Below are positions 18,952-31,140 of a stretch of DNA of 64,000 bases, piece by piece. A program made the translations under genes and the position numbers. The notes beneath the pieces are model-generated. The model was not told where the DNA came from and searched no databases. It saw only the letters and a program-made list of their open reading frames with translations. The DNA lies in NCBI GenBank assembly GCA_015680685.1, contig MNCI01035176.1, positions 136,024 through 200,023 on the forward strand, written 5' to 3'. The DNA is from Gnetum montanum (lineage: Eukaryota > Streptophyta > Gnetopsida > Gnetales > Gnetaceae). Numbering within the stretch: position 1 is the stretch's first letter; each line of letters starts with the position of its first letter.

Positions 18952-20600
18952 ATACTATAGCATTCTGAGGTGACCGCTCTAACTAGCTTGGCTACTTGGG
19001 AGTGCACATCCTACCCTTCCTCTTAACCTTCATCACCTCATTTTGTACACCCCTAGTATCCCTTTTCACACCTCTTTTACAAGCTTTCTCGATGCATGTA
19101 AAGCCCTCCCATATGTTCAACCACAAAGTCCATGATGCGTGTAATGCAGCTTGCTGCATGGGAAGCATCTATAGGCAGGTCAAAGCCCCACATGGATATA
19201 ACACAACTCATCTTGGGGAGGAAACACCTATCTTACAACAACAAGGTTTTTTGCAAATGAACATGGCTAGGTAGCAATAGAAAAGTGCAAAAGAAACAAA
19301 AAAAAGAGTGTGTTCCCAAAACAGATGGCACACTAGCTGTTTCACAATGACCCTCTCCAAGCATTCCAATGAGAGATCATAAGCCAACAAAAGAAAGATT
19401 CCCATGCACACCAACTCCCTCACAAGCAGTTCGATGAGGGACTGCACTACATTTCATCTTTTCTTTTCCTGAACATGTCCTCTCAAATCCACCCTTTTCC
19501 TTCTTTTTTCCTGCACAACTATCCTGATACTCCCAAGCACAGCAAAGAGACATCTAAGTGACCACCAGAGAGCGATATTGGTGTCTTGTACTTCGTGGTG
19601 TTTTGTATTCTTTGTTAATGTCTATTGGGCAGATCCTCTAGACGTCAACAAAGAGGGGCCAATGAAACACCATAAAATTTCAAGACCCTCATGCTTCACC
19701 AAAGTTTTGGAATTTAGAAAAGGACTTCCACAAGTGCAGCATCATGATGGTTTAGCAGGAAAGTTGTAGGAACTAAGAATAGACTATCTAGTCCAGCAAG
19801 TTTTCTATCTCCAGTGTTGATAGGCTCGTCGGACTCTCCAGCCTGCCCAATTGGATAATTGACTTGGCTGATAGTCTACCTAGAGACCATGCTAGGAGTT
19901 GTCAAAAGTGTTCGGGATGAGAAAAATAGTTCAGCAAGTTTTCTAATGAAGAAGTCTACTACGCTATGTAGCATAGAAATCATTGAAAGATAACCGCTCA
20001 AGCGTCCAAGTGAAAATTGAAAAATTAATTACAAGACAAGTCAGAATTCAGCCAACACAAAGCGATATGATATGCTATGCTATGTAGCGTAGCATAGCTT
20101 AGCAAAGGAAGAGCAGAAAGCCCCATCTTGTCGAGTGTTTCTAACAAGAAGATGGCACTTTGACGTTGCTTCGGCCTCCAAAACTAGTTGCCCCGCTTAG
20201 CCCTTAGGCCTCGAGCAATGTTTCTTACTAGAAAATGACAAATTGAACAAGGTAGCAAGGTACACTGGCTGCTACACTGTGCTACACTACATAGTGTAGC
20301 ATAGCATAGCAACAATGCAAAATGACAAAAGTGCTTCAAAAATGAATTCAGCGAGTCTAAAGGCTTCCTGACAAGAAGGAAAAAAGTTACAGTTGTTAGC
20401 CTGGCTAAGTCTCGGACAAATTCTCTTTGGCTATGCAACTTTCTATCAAGCCCAGTGGCTATGCTATGCTACACTATGTAGCGTAGCACAGCGTAGCAAG
20501 CAGCTACTTATGCTACACCAATGTGCTCAACAACATAAGTAGTACAACACTTGTACGGAAGTATCAAGATGTCTTCAGGTGGCTCTAGAACTTGTTGACA
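18952..20600 (+). mobile_element. 3' LTR of Tat-like element B, truncated
   Basis: Reverse complement of the LTRs at 1-2069 and 46689-48554. Matching blocks are CATTCTGAGG...GGCTACTTGGGAGTGCA near 18961-19005, GTGGTGTTTTGTATTCTTTG...AACAAAGAGGGGCC near 19597-19660, and palindrome clusters with GTAGCGTAGCATAGC near 20080, 20290 and 20475. The TG start is mutated (ATACTATAG). Similarity to U3 fades near 20560; the TATA box and R-U5 are missing because element D begins there. Confidence 0.75.
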
Positions 20601-20654
20601 ATAATCTTTCTCACTCCAGCATCTCCTTAGCAAGATCAGCAATTTTACTTCATT

Positions 20655-21600
20655 TTGCATATCCCTAGTCATGGATTCTCACAATGAAGAAAACTAAGAC
20701 ATATTGTAGATGGGTTATGGAACAAGACCAGAGAGACCCTTGGGCTTTATGCCCAAGGCTGATTATTAGATATGTCTTCCCATCATATACAAAGATTTAT
20801 TGATCAAGTGGTAAAGGAGGAAAGCAAGTTAAGAAAGAGAGAATCAGCAAAAAGATATAATAAAGATCCATCATTTAGGAAAAAGAGATGTAAGATTTTG
20901 TGATATCCAAGAGGAAGGAACCTTGGATTAAGTAATTCAAAAGAAGACTCTACCAATTCAGAAATTTGTAACTAACATAGCAGTAAAGGTAGAGAAAATG
21001 TGGGACTCAGTTCATGAAAAATTTACAACAGCATTCAAGATTGTGGAAGAGAGAACAGAGCAAGCCTTTAACAAAGGCAAAGCCAAGAAAAAGAAGAAAT
21101 ATTTTGGACAAAAGGGAAAAGTAGGCTCAGTAGTTAAGTGTTCAGACACAAGCTCTAAAGATGAGGAAGGATGTGTAATATGCCAATATGAACATCCTAA
21201 GGAATGTTGTCTAGTAGTGGCACACTTACAAGAATAGGGGCATATACACTTAATCGTAGATTTGTTAAGAAATAGATGCCCAAACAATTATCTTATCCTT
21301 AAGGTAATCATAAGCAAACCTTCCAACCAACATACTATCCTAGTGGAGGCTACCCATAGCCACAAGAGAAACACCATCAATAGTGGCAATAATCCCAATT
21401 GTGGACCATGCCACCACCACACCAACAATATCCATATCGACAACTTGACCCAGATGGACATTATGTATAATGTCCAATCTTACTTGGAAATGCTATTTTT
21501 CAAACTTCACAATACCACCCAACTAAGTACCATAGAAAAACATCGCCAAGCATAGGTCCAAGATCATACTGTTGGCACATTTCAAGCCATTACATGGAGC
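20655..21600 (+). pseudogene. Gag C-terminal half of Athila-like element D
   Basis: The sequence aligns with E (38890-39640) and G (52600-53330): a block with GTTATGGAACAAGA..., then the frame 20998-21237 containing MWDSVHEKFTTAFKIVEE, a Lys-rich linker (KAKKKKKYFG) and a zinc-knuckle-like C-x2-C-x3-H-x3-C-C (CVICQYEHPKECC, 21172-21210). The N-terminal gag and 5' LTR are missing; the left edge abuts LTR B. Gag would coat the element's RNA in virus-like particles. The C-terminal end near 21570-21600 still matches G (TACTGTTGGCACATTT). Confidence 0.72.
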
Positions 21601-22483
21601 AGGAGTTTCAGTCTATTTAAATAGAAGGAAAGAGAATAAAAATAAAATGAAATAGGTGTAAAAATTCGGATGAGTTTTATGGTGATAAAACACATATTTT
21701 ATTTTAAACCTTACATTGGGTAGGGGGGGTGATATTTCGGCATATTACATTCAACCAAACTTAGACTGGTTCAGCAGCGGTGGCGGACACGAGATTTACA
21801 TGGCCTGACCATACAAACATATCGATGAGAAACATTAACCAAGAATGGTGTCGGTCCTACTTTTACAGATTCACATTAAAGCCAATGAACAGAGAAAATT
21901 GGATTCTTTGGTAAGAAGAAACAGTGTACTGTATTGAATGATTTCAGAGACAGGGGTGCATCTTGTGATGTCCAGGCATTGGAAAATCATTTTTGAAGCT
22001 AAAAAATGGTACACTTACTCTCAAAAGAAACGCGGTGGTTCGTATCAATACAGCAACCAAAATAAGTGATGCTTGCTGATAAAATTTTGCCAAGAACCGC
22101 CAGGAATAACTTCATATTCTTCTTCGGAATTTTGTCAAATACTTGTCGCGTAGGGTTTCTTTTTTCTGTTTACATAGTGAGCCTAATTCCTTGGCCAGAG
22201 GTTACAGTAAAATGAATGAAACAGGGCGAAAACGCAGGCGGTTACCATGCCTGCACCTATGCCTGCGATTCTGGATGGTTATCAGCAAAAACAAAAAACA
22301 AAAACACAAATGTTGAGTGCTTCCAAGACATGGAAGGTGTCTATTTTCTTTGCCAAAACAAGTGATAATCGTGGACACACTCACAATGTTGGCGCTTTAC
22401 GCGCCGGACTTGAACGCCGCCCACGTATAGGAGCAAGACACCATCACTGAGGGTTTACAGTTCCAAGCCATTTCACCACCGAT

Positions 22484-22663
22484 ATGGGAGAAATAGCAAC
22501 TACTGCCAAGCTATGCATGGAGGTGGTTCCAACTTCCATCGTATTCTTGGGGGTTCAGTGGGCGGGACGAGTTCGGCAGAGTGGAGCACAAGCTGCGGAG
22601 AAGGGCTGCATACAGGAGAAGCTATTGGGCAACTCAGTTAACTGCAAACTGCATCTTCCATGA
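22484..22663 (+). CDS. Hypothetical 59-residue ORF in foreign block
   Basis: An open frame beginning MGEIATTAKLCMEVV and ending CKLHLP, in a locally GC-rich stretch with CpG preserved (GGGCGGGACGAG), unlike the decayed elements on both sides. It has no signal or domain I recognise. It could be one exon of a host gene fragment, since the residue mix (Gly, Ala, Val, Glu) looks like coding, or chance. Confidence 0.2.
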   Translation: MGEIATTAKLCMEVVPTSIVFLGVQWAGRVRQSGAQAAEKGCIQEKLLGNSVNCKLHLP

Positions 22664-22977
22664 TATCAATCGATGTTGGAAAATTATTTACTTTTGGAAC
22701 GTATATTTTCTCTCATCAGCCATCCCTTAAATTAATTTTATATCCAATTATATTCTTTGTAAAAATGAAACGTGACATTTCATAAGCCTCAACTTAACAA
22801 GATGAACATTGGATATACATGCTGAACACCTACCTCTATATTAAAGATATATTCAAAGACAAAAAATTCTTGGGATATTTACCCAATATCATACATGAAG
22901 TAGACACTTGTCAGTTGTAGATTTTTTATCTATATGGTGGTTGAAACCACCCAAAATTGTTGTAACTTACCTAACTT

Positions 22978-23619
22978 NNNNNNNNNNNNNNNNNNNNNNN
23001 NNNNNNNNNNNNNNNNNNNNNNNNNNNNNNNNNNNNNNNNNNNNNNNNNNNNNNNNNNNNNNNNNNNNNNNNNNNNNNNNNNNNNNNNNNNNNNNNNNNN
23101 NNNNNNNNNNNNNNNNNNNNNNNNNNNNNNNNNNNNNNNNNNNNNNNNNNNNNNNNNNNNNNNNNNNNNNNNNNNNNNNNNNNNNNNNNNNNNNNNNNNN
23201 NNNNNNNNNNNNNNNNNNNNNNNNNNNNNNNNNNNNNNNNNNNNNNNNNNNNNNNNNNNNNNNNNNNNNNNNNNNNNNNNNNNNNNNNNNNNNNNNNNNN
23301 NNNNNNNNNNNNNNNNNNNNNNNNNNNNNNNNNNNNNNNNNNNNNNNNNNNNNNNNNNNNNNNNNNNNNNNNNNNNNNNNNNNNNNNNNNNNNNNNNNNN
23401 NNNNNNNNNNNNNNNNNNNNNNNNNNNNNNNNNNNNNNNNNNNNNNNNNNNNNNNNNNNNNNNNNNNNNNNNNNNNNNNNNNNNNNNNNNNNNNNNNNNN
23501 NNNNNNNNNNNNNNNNNNNNNNNNNNNNNNNNNNNNNNNNNNNNNNNNNNNNNNNNNNNNNNNNNNNNNNNNNNNNNNNNNNNNNNNNNNNNNNNNNNNN
23601 NNNNNNNNNNNNNNNNNNN
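22978..23619. other. Assembly gap (642 N)
   Basis: A run of N; any frame drawn through it is meaningless. The joining of both sides is an assembly statement, not sequence evidence. Confidence 1.
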
Positions 23620-24070
23620 ATGTCTACACAAATCTGCTTTCTTTTCTTTTCTGTTTATTTCCATCGAATCTTGCTCTATTTCTAGTTTTTTTGTGGAACT
23701 ATCTCTTTCTCTGGGGAAAATTAGGAGTAGATTGCAAAGTTGTGCCCAAATGTTTTTGCAAAATTTTATTTGTTACAAGTAGGTATTATAAGGACCACGT
23801 AGACTAGGCAGTTGAACAAAATAGGAAATTTTCAACAACTCACAGTACTTGACAAAGTTGGCTGAATCTCTTTAAAGTAAGTCATTTGTAGTTCACATAC
23901 AATGCAATCGTTACATTTCTTACAACCGCACGCCACAACAGCATACACACATACTCACATTAACTACTGAGTTTATTTGGAGGTATCTAGGCCTTGGTGT
24001 TGCCAGAGACCAGCAGGCACCTAAATCCTGTTCAAGGACACTCGTTGGCAGTCGCGTCCCAAACGGTCGC

Positions 24071-24960
24071 CAACACATACTTGCATCCATCAGCAGTTGT
24101 TTCTTCAAATCAACATTTGAATCCTCTACCACCAGTGCCATCTCTTGTCATGTAGGAGTAACTGTCATCACAATAGCAATATAAAAGTGCAATAAGGATG
24201 GTTAATATGCAAGAGGAGGCGATTACATGTGAACTGCAACCCAAGAAACAATTGTTCTTTTGAATGAGTCCTAAGAATGTTTGACAAATGGGGAACACAT
24301 CTAATTCCAACCCATCTACATCTAATCCTCTTCAAAATAACAAGCTTTCATCTTCGTCAAACACCAATGTAACAACTATCATGCTTACCCAAACAATCAC
24401 CCATTGGAAAAAGGCAAGATTATTTTCAATGAAGTGAACTGATCCAAGAAGTTCCTTAGTTTACCTTCAAGTAGTAGGGCAAAAATCATGTAAGGCTCTA
24501 CTTGATTCTAGGTCAAGAGTGAACTTGATCTCATAAGACATGTATTAGACCTAGAATCTACCACCATTAAAGAAGAGTAACATCTAGTTAGAGCTTGCAG
24601 GCCAGTCAATCATAATTCCACTAGGACAAGTGCATGATGTGATCACCACCATCAATGGCTAGTCATACCCTACAGATTTTCTAGTAATCCATGTTAATAA
24701 AAATAAGGGATAATTCCCAATCATCATGGGAAGAACTTGGCTTAGCACTATGGATGCTAAGCTTAGTATTCGTGACTTATCCTTGGAAATTTCCAAGGAA
24801 GATGAATCTGACATCATACAAAGACATAGAGTTCCATGTATCACATACAGCAATAATAGGTGCAATTGTGTGTAGAAGATATGGATCATTACCTAGAAAA
24901 ATACAAAGGCATGCAATAAATGTATAGATGAAATATATATGAAAAAAATATTTGTACATG
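24071..24960 (+). pseudogene. Protease region of element D
   Basis: Aligned with E (39700-40490). A fragment near 24470-24540 reads KALLDSRSRVNLI, the retropepsin active site with D-S-R instead of D-S-G. Near 24700 FPIIMGRTWLSTMDAKLSI is the distal conserved motif (GR.WL). After it comes SLEISKEDESDIIQRHRVPC as in E. Frames change several times. The stretch 24960-25400 has no conserved motif beyond a loose match to E and is the protease-reverse transcriptase linker. Confidence 0.7.
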
Positions 24961-25379
24961 GTAGCCACACAACAAGAAGGCAACTAGTGGCTAGTCACAG
25001 ATAAATAAACTCAATCCAACAAGTACATGGAACTAGCAGGGCATATTGTTATTGCCTACATTGAAGAAGTTTATAAGTTAGAATAGTTAAGAAAAAGGCA
25101 CTTGTACCCATGCATAAGTCAAGAAGAAGAGATAGAATGGGGATAATTGGAGATCCTAGACACTATGGAGCATGAATTTCTTAAATTAGAGGCCCTACCA
25201 ATAACATTAGAGTATGATTTCCTAAACAATAAGAAGTTGATAATAATCAACACCAACCTAAAAGAAGAACAAAAACAGAAGTTGCGAAAGTGATTAATAG
25301 ATGACCCATAGCACTCACATGGTCTTATAATAAGATCATGAGAATTGATCTAAGAATTTGTCAACATTGGATATATACT

Positions 25380-25960
25380 GATCCAATAGTCAAACCATAA
25401 TGCCAACCCCAATGAAGGCTCAATCCTAAATTAAAAGAAGTAGTCAAGTAAGAGTTGGAAAATTTGCTAAAGGTGGGATTCATCATTCCTATTGTGGATA
25501 ATGAATGGTCCAGTTCCTTAGTGATTATTCCAAAGAAGAAGGAAAAATGGTAGGTTTGCATCAATTTTCAAATGTTGAATGCTACCACTTTCAAGGATCA
25601 CTTTCCTTTGCCATTGTCTAATCAAGTCCTAGATATCATCGCAAGACATAAGTATTACAATATTTTGGATGGATATAGTGGATATAATCAAATCTACATG
25701 GCACTTGAAGACCAAGAGAAAATGACGTTCACCAATCCATCAAGAATGTTTACCTACAAGCAGATGTCCTTTGGCCTTTGAAATATGCCAACTACCTTCT
25801 AGAGACTAGTACTCAGTATCTTCAAGAAAAAAAATTCCAATGGCGTTGAGGTCTTCATGGATGATTTTTTTATATACAACTAGTTGGAGTAGGTAATAAA
25901 GAGATGTGTGGAAACTAATCTCAAGTTCAATTGACATAAAAGCCACCTCATGGACTAGGA
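25380..25960 (+). pseudogene. Reverse transcriptase of Athila-like element D
   Basis: VKEELENLLKVGFIIPIVDNEWSS-type start near 25440, then the frame 25572-25781 with LNATTFKDHFPLPL, ILDGYSGYNQIYMALEDQEK and TYKQMSFGL. The catalytic loop near 25850 reads VEVFMDDFFIY, so the FMDD box is intact. These signatures (KDHFPLPF, DGYSGYNQI..A.EDQEKTTF, VFMDDF) are those of Athila-type plant Ty3/gypsy elements. In-frame stops lie in and after the catalytic loop. Confidence 0.85.
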
Positions 25961-26660
25961 TGGTATAGTGTTAGGACATAAAATCTCTCAGAAAGGCATA
26001 GAGGTAGATCTTGAAAAGATTTGAGTCATACAAAATATCACTCAAAGGCCACAAACAGTAAAAGATGTGAGATCATTCTTAGGCCACAAAAGATATTATA
26101 GAAGATTTATTGAGAATTTTTCAAAGGTAGCAAAATCACTTTTGGAACTCACTAAAGATGCATCTTTTGAATGGATAGAGTCATGCGAAAAGGCATTTGA
26201 AGCTCTACAGCAAAAACTAGTTGAGACACCAATCCTTCAAGTTCTAGCCTAGTCCAAGCCTTTTCATATCATGACTAATGCTTCCAATTATGCACTTAGT
26301 ATAGTATTAACACAACTAGATGATCAAAAGAGACCTTATTATTTACATTGTGCCAGTAGAAGAATCACCAAAGAATAATTAAACTACATCATAATAAACA
26401 AAGACTTGATGACTGTGGTGTATGCACTTGAAAAGTTTATACATTATGTGCTTAGATATCAAATTTATGTTCATACCAATCATAGTTCCATCTGATTTCT
26501 CATGAACAAGCTAGTGCTCAGTCCCAGGGTGATAAGATGACTCATTATTCTATAGGAATTTAACATCACGATGATCGATAAAAAGGAATAGAAAATGTGG
26601 TAGCTAATCATCTATCAAGACTAAAGTGGGATGTCCAAGATCAAGTAAAACCTTTATCCA
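25961..26660 (+). pseudogene. RNase H of element D
   Basis: GHKISQKGIEVDLEKI closes the reverse transcriptase near 25980; the frame 26067-26252 has RSFLGHKRYYRRFIENFSKVAKSL. RNase H proper runs SKPFHIMTNASNYALSIVL near 26260 (the usual D of TDAS is N), YYLHCASRRITKE, DLMTVVYALEKFIHYVL and VHTNHSSI. There is only one RNase H, unlike elements A-C, as expected for Athila. Confidence 0.8.
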
Positions 26661-27332
26661 ACTAGTCCTCAATGAGAACCTATTGATCAAAACAATAAAG
26701 GTTGTAAGTTCAACAGGGAAGCAATGGACCACAGAATATCTAACCTACTTATCAATACAAGAGCTTTCTGTTGATTGGAGTAAGAAATAATGGGAAAAAT
26801 TCCTTCATAGAGCAAAAAGAAATATAAAAATTAATGGTAATTTTTACAAGATATGTGCAAATGGGCTAGTCAGATGGTGTGTGCCAGAGTGTGACCAACA
26901 AAGAGTCTTACAAGATTCCCATGAAGCCTTGTATGGTTGCCACTATGTAGGGCATAGAACAGCATTGAAATTAATGATGGTAGGCTACTTTGGCATACTT
27001 TGTTCAGAGATTCCCACACTTTTGAATAATCTTATGAATGATGCCAATAAGATGAAGGAATTAAAGCTAGATATGAAGGGCCACAACAATGGATGTAGCC
27101 AGTTAAATCCTTTGACATATGGAAAATTGATTTTATGGGATCCATAACGCCAATGTCAAATGAAAAAGCATACATGATTGTGACTATGGATTACTATACT
27201 AAGTGGGAAAAGGTTATAGGAGTAAAAGAATGTATAGCAAAGATAGTTGCCAAATTTTTCCAACAACATGTGGTGAATAGATTTGGAGTACCAAGAATGC
27301 TCATCCCTTCTAAGACCATCTCATCTCACTAA
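26661..27332 (+). pseudogene. Integrase N-terminal half of element D (truncated)
   Basis: CVPECDQQRVLQDSHEALYGCHYVGHRTALKLM near 26880-26970 is the HH part of the zinc domain. KSFDIWKIDFMGSITPM near 27105-27160 carries the first catalytic Asp, and TMDYYTKWEKVIGVKE, KFFQQHVVNRFGVPRML follow. Where ISDGG is expected the text is IPSKTISSH and the frame stops at 27330; the rest of the core, with the second Asp context and the Glu, and the C-terminal domain are absent. The same N-terminal segment is found in E at 42530 before its truncation. Confidence 0.78.
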
Positions 27333-28442
27333 ATGAATTATTATAACTTGTGGTTCTATGTAACATAGTGAAATTTTTCCAATCTAGTAATACTAACATG
27401 TGTGTTTAACTAGACAAGAATATCTTACATTCAAATTCTTGAGTACCTAAGGACACTTTAGGGATGGTTATACAAGGGTAGTAAGGACTAGAGCCTACCT
27501 TTGGGAGGACCCACTTATATAACTATTATCTCTTGTACCTGGGAAGTAATTCCACATCATCATAACCCTCCCAACAACAATAAATGCTAACAAAATTTTC
27601 CTTACCAATTTCATCATCCACTCATACAACAAGAATTCATTACCCATATCATCCATCTCATAAGCACTTAATATACTTTCATAGCCTAAGATTTCTTCTT
27701 TCTACACTTTCTATGCCAAATTTTTGAAAATTATGCATCATTCCTAGCCCAAGATCCTCTAAACATGTTTCATATCTTCCAGATATTCCAATTGACTCAT
27801 TTTTCTTCATGAAACCTAAATGAAATATTTGAAATTTTCACCTCCAATATCAGATCTCAGATATTGTAGTGCACAAAAACTATAAATAGCATGGGGAAAT
27901 TAGTGAAATTTTCATTTTCAACTTTTGAAGCAAGAGAATGTTTTGTCATTTTTCTTCTAAACTAATAGCTTTGACCTCCCAACTTCACACACTAATAACT
28001 CCACACTCGTAGCTCTGATTTCTACGAATCTTGAATCTTATTGATCTTGAAGTTCTCAATTTAGTCGTGGAAGAGTGATTAGCATGATATCGCTAGACCT
28101 TGAGTTAGGATTTTCTAATTCTTGGAAGATATTATAAGGGTAAGTACAAAGAGAAAACTAAAATTTTTTAACAAAAATCAATCACACTGAAGCCAAAAAC
28201 ACTTAAATAATTCACTTTATGAACCATACCAGCTATCATAGATCATAAATGAGAGAAAAAGTAGATAGTTGGAAAGGATTATAAGGAAACTAGCACCTAA
28301 GTGTTTCTTTTTTTGAAAAAAAATATTTCTAACTCTACAATCATAACAAGCTAAGAACTTGATATTGTAAAGGGTACAAGGAAAGTATTATCAAGAATTA
28401 GATTAAATTTTTTAATAATTTCCAAAACCTTAGTGATTACAT
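27333..28442. other. Non-coding stretch before the env-position ORF of D
   Basis: About 1.1 kb without coding motifs. From 27880 it looks like a promoter and leader: TATAAATAG at 27881-27889, a T/C-rich stretch with CTTCACACACTAATAACTCCACAC, and a splice-donor-like AGGGTAAGTAC at about 28135. It may serve the ORF that begins near 28443. The part 27340-27870 holds nothing I recognise. Confidence 0.4.
27881..27889 (+). promoter_or_regulatory. TATA-like box upstream of env-position ORF
   Basis: TATAAATAG, about 560 bases before the ORF start and far from the LTR promoter of the element. The flank does not match the LTR of D, so it is not an LTR fragment of the same family. A functional internal promoter is possible but unproven. 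Confidence 0.3.
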
Positions 28443-31140
28443 ATGGCCCTAAATAGAGGAGCATTAGGAGGACCTTCACAACTACCAAGCAAGAGGCCAA
28501 GAGGCCATGGATGAGATCGAATAGGGGAATAGATCCCATGAGCAAAACATGCGGAGTAGGAGGCTCAATTCTTTAGACTCCATTAAGAAACTCCTACTAT
28601 AGAACACTTGGCCCAAGTAAGGTAGTAGATCCACAAGCACCAACACAAGGAAAATGCCTCATGTTGTCATTAAATTACCTCAAAGCCATCTAGAAGAAAT
28701 TGATCTTGACCACAATGATCATTGAGCTCAACTTTGGTCCATTCCTAGAATTTGCTTTGAAAATGGTGAAGATGCAACTCCAAGCATCACTGTTATAGCC
28801 CACACTTACAAATAATAAGGAATGATATTTGGGGGAGACCTATCAATTCTGGCACAACAAAGGGGAAGATGTAATAGTAAACATTGAGGGAGTTTCAGTC
28901 TCCTATTTTTTCAAGGAAATAACTAAAGCCCTTAATGTGTCTAATGAAGGGGCAAAAGTAGCACATCTCTACACCCAATTAGATACAGAAACAAGGAAAC
29001 TGTGGTTACTAAGAGCATATGGCAAACATGACAAGGACTACAATGAGCTGACTCTTGAAGAAAGAATCTAATTCAAAATTGGCAAATATCAACTATTTTC
29101 CACAAAAATATTAAATAGAATATCAACATATGTAGCTAGAGGAAGTGTGATCTTAATGGGAAAACTTAAGGCAAACATTGCACACCTCTATTTTCTTGAA
29201 ATCCAATGGTAATTTAACGAAAATAAGATAGGGAAGCCAACATTTCCATTCCCTTACATAATCAAGAAGTTGTGTAAATATGCTAGAATCCTAGGGTACA
29301 CCAATGATGTCCCTCAAAAGGCTCAGAATGCTTCCTATGTTGAAATGCTCAAGCTAGCACCACCAAAGAATGACCAGGTGGAGGAATAAATAGATACTAG
29401 AAAAATCACCCAAACTACTGTGCAACAATAACATGCAAGATTTAGTGGATTGTAGTAAGAGCAATAGTAGCAGCAAGTTCCACCATCACCATTGCAAGAT
29501 TACAAGTCATCAATGAATCATCTGCAACAAATTGTAGAGACCATCAATTGGGGAACTCGTGAGGAGGCTAATTTTTATAAAGTCATTAACAATTTCATTC
29601 AGCCAAAAATCTCCATAGATCCTACTAGTGGACAAATCTCATTACCAATAAGAGAAGAGGAGAAATGGTCATAATAGATTTCTAGGAATGTTGCATCATT
29701 TCAAGTGGTACTAGAAACAAGAGAAGCCATAGTCATGATTATGTAGCACCAGGATGCAGTAGGAGCCACAGAAGTGCTCACATATCACATAAAGAAATCC
29801 TTCAACATACCTATTGTGCCACTAGCTAATCTTTCTAAAGCTAGACATGTTCAAATATTAGCTGGTACCTCAATGACTCCTGCCGATCATGAAGATGTGT
29901 TAGACTAACTACTGTAGATGGGACAAGTCATGAAAAATCTTTTTGACATCCCAAGTGATATCATTACAATGCAATCAAAATGCATCACAACCAAGGATAA
30001 GCTAGTCATGATAAAGACTATGGTGAAGCATGTAGAAAATGAAGTTCATAGATTACAAAAAGAGCTTGCAACCCTAATAGTAGAACAAAGAGATCCAACA
30101 TAATATGTTGCACCTAACTAGCTGGAGTAGTTTAGAACAAAGAAAATCAATTGCCTCATGGAGCATAATACACAAATCAAAACTGATAAGGAGAAAGTGG
30201 TGTGGAATGTCTCAATAGCAAAAGCACAGGCACGTGGCATTCACCATAGTACAAGAAGAGAATATACAACTTGCTATAGATAACATTAGGTTGACCAATG
30301 TAGAGAAGAAAAAAAACATTCTTGAAGAGAGCATCCATTAGTTAAGAGAACAACTGATAACGGTCAACCAAGATATGAGCTACCTTACATGAGAAAATAG
30401 AATCCTCTCAATGGAGGAGGTACACACCATCTGACAAAAATCAACCATTGAAATAAGCATGTGGAAGAATCAAGCAAAGAGTTATGAAAGGCTTAAAGAA
30501 CATTTCTGTAATTAAGTGGGCATGTACAAATAAATTAATGAGAAGGAAATTCGAATGGTGAATGCCCAGATCAACAACATTTTAGGATAGAATCTAGATT
30601 GGTAGCCCATCTTGGATAGCTGTGCTCATGTCGACTAAGCATAGATTAAAAAAAAGACATAAAAATAGAAGATTTAATAGAATACATGGGGTTATCAAAC
30701 TTGTGATATGCTAACTTGGGCACATTAACAACAAGTAGGCCTAGAGATGAGCTAGAATAGAAAGTAATAGTCATATATGCATTATATGCAAAGGAATTTG
30801 CTTATCATAAGGATGCATTGTGAAAGCTTCAAGTGGTAAATTCTAAGCTAGAAGTAGTAAAGGTTGGCAACCAAGGACAAAAAGATGTTACAATAAACCT
30901 GGCTAGAAGAATTTCTAATTATTAGGAGTTATGCAAGATGGCCAAGGAATTTGAAAAAGAGAGGTAGTTTGCACCATGATATGTTAAGGCCAGTTAGATG
31001 TTTCCATAGCTACCATGTCCATGGGATGTACTAGCTCCATCACACATTGAACATTCAACATGGACAGTACATGATCCTAGAGTGGAGGAAGAGAAACTTT
31101 AGGCCCTACTCAACATATAAAAATTTTAAAATCTTGATAA
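28443..31140 (+). pseudogene. Additional ORF of element D at the env position
   Basis: A long decayed coding region between integrase and 3' LTR, sense orientation. The first frame starts MALNRGALGGPSQLPSKRPRG at 28443; the main part lies in one other frame from about 28680 to 30110, interrupted by single stops only. Residues around 28850-29350 (GEDVIVNIEGVSVSYFFKEI, ELTLEERI, KILNRISTYVARGSVILM, FPYIIKKLCKYARILG) follow the pattern of the 'putative plant transposon protein' domain (Pfam Transposase_32 type), as I recall that family. From 29900 to 30600 the product is rich in heptad-like K/E/L sequence (MVKHVENEVHRLQKELATL), a likely coiled coil. Athila elements are known to carry an env-like ORF here; I see no signal peptide or clear membrane anchor. 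Function unknown. Confidence 0.55.

Larger units (their letters stand above)
21601..24070. other. Foreign block inside element D (unclassified, includes assembly gap)
   Basis: This 2.5-kb block has no counterpart in E or G, whose gag-protease regions are continuous at this point, so it is an insertion (or a scaffolding join, since it contains the N run). Parts at 22380-22640 and 23980-24060 are clearly richer in G+C and CpG than the surrounding retrotransposons. I see no terminal repeats, no transposase and no known domain. It could be captured or low-copy host DNA. Confidence 0.45.

Noticed and set aside
22908-23807. Long open frames on both strands across the N run
   Set aside because: They consist mostly of undetermined residues; only an effect of the gap.
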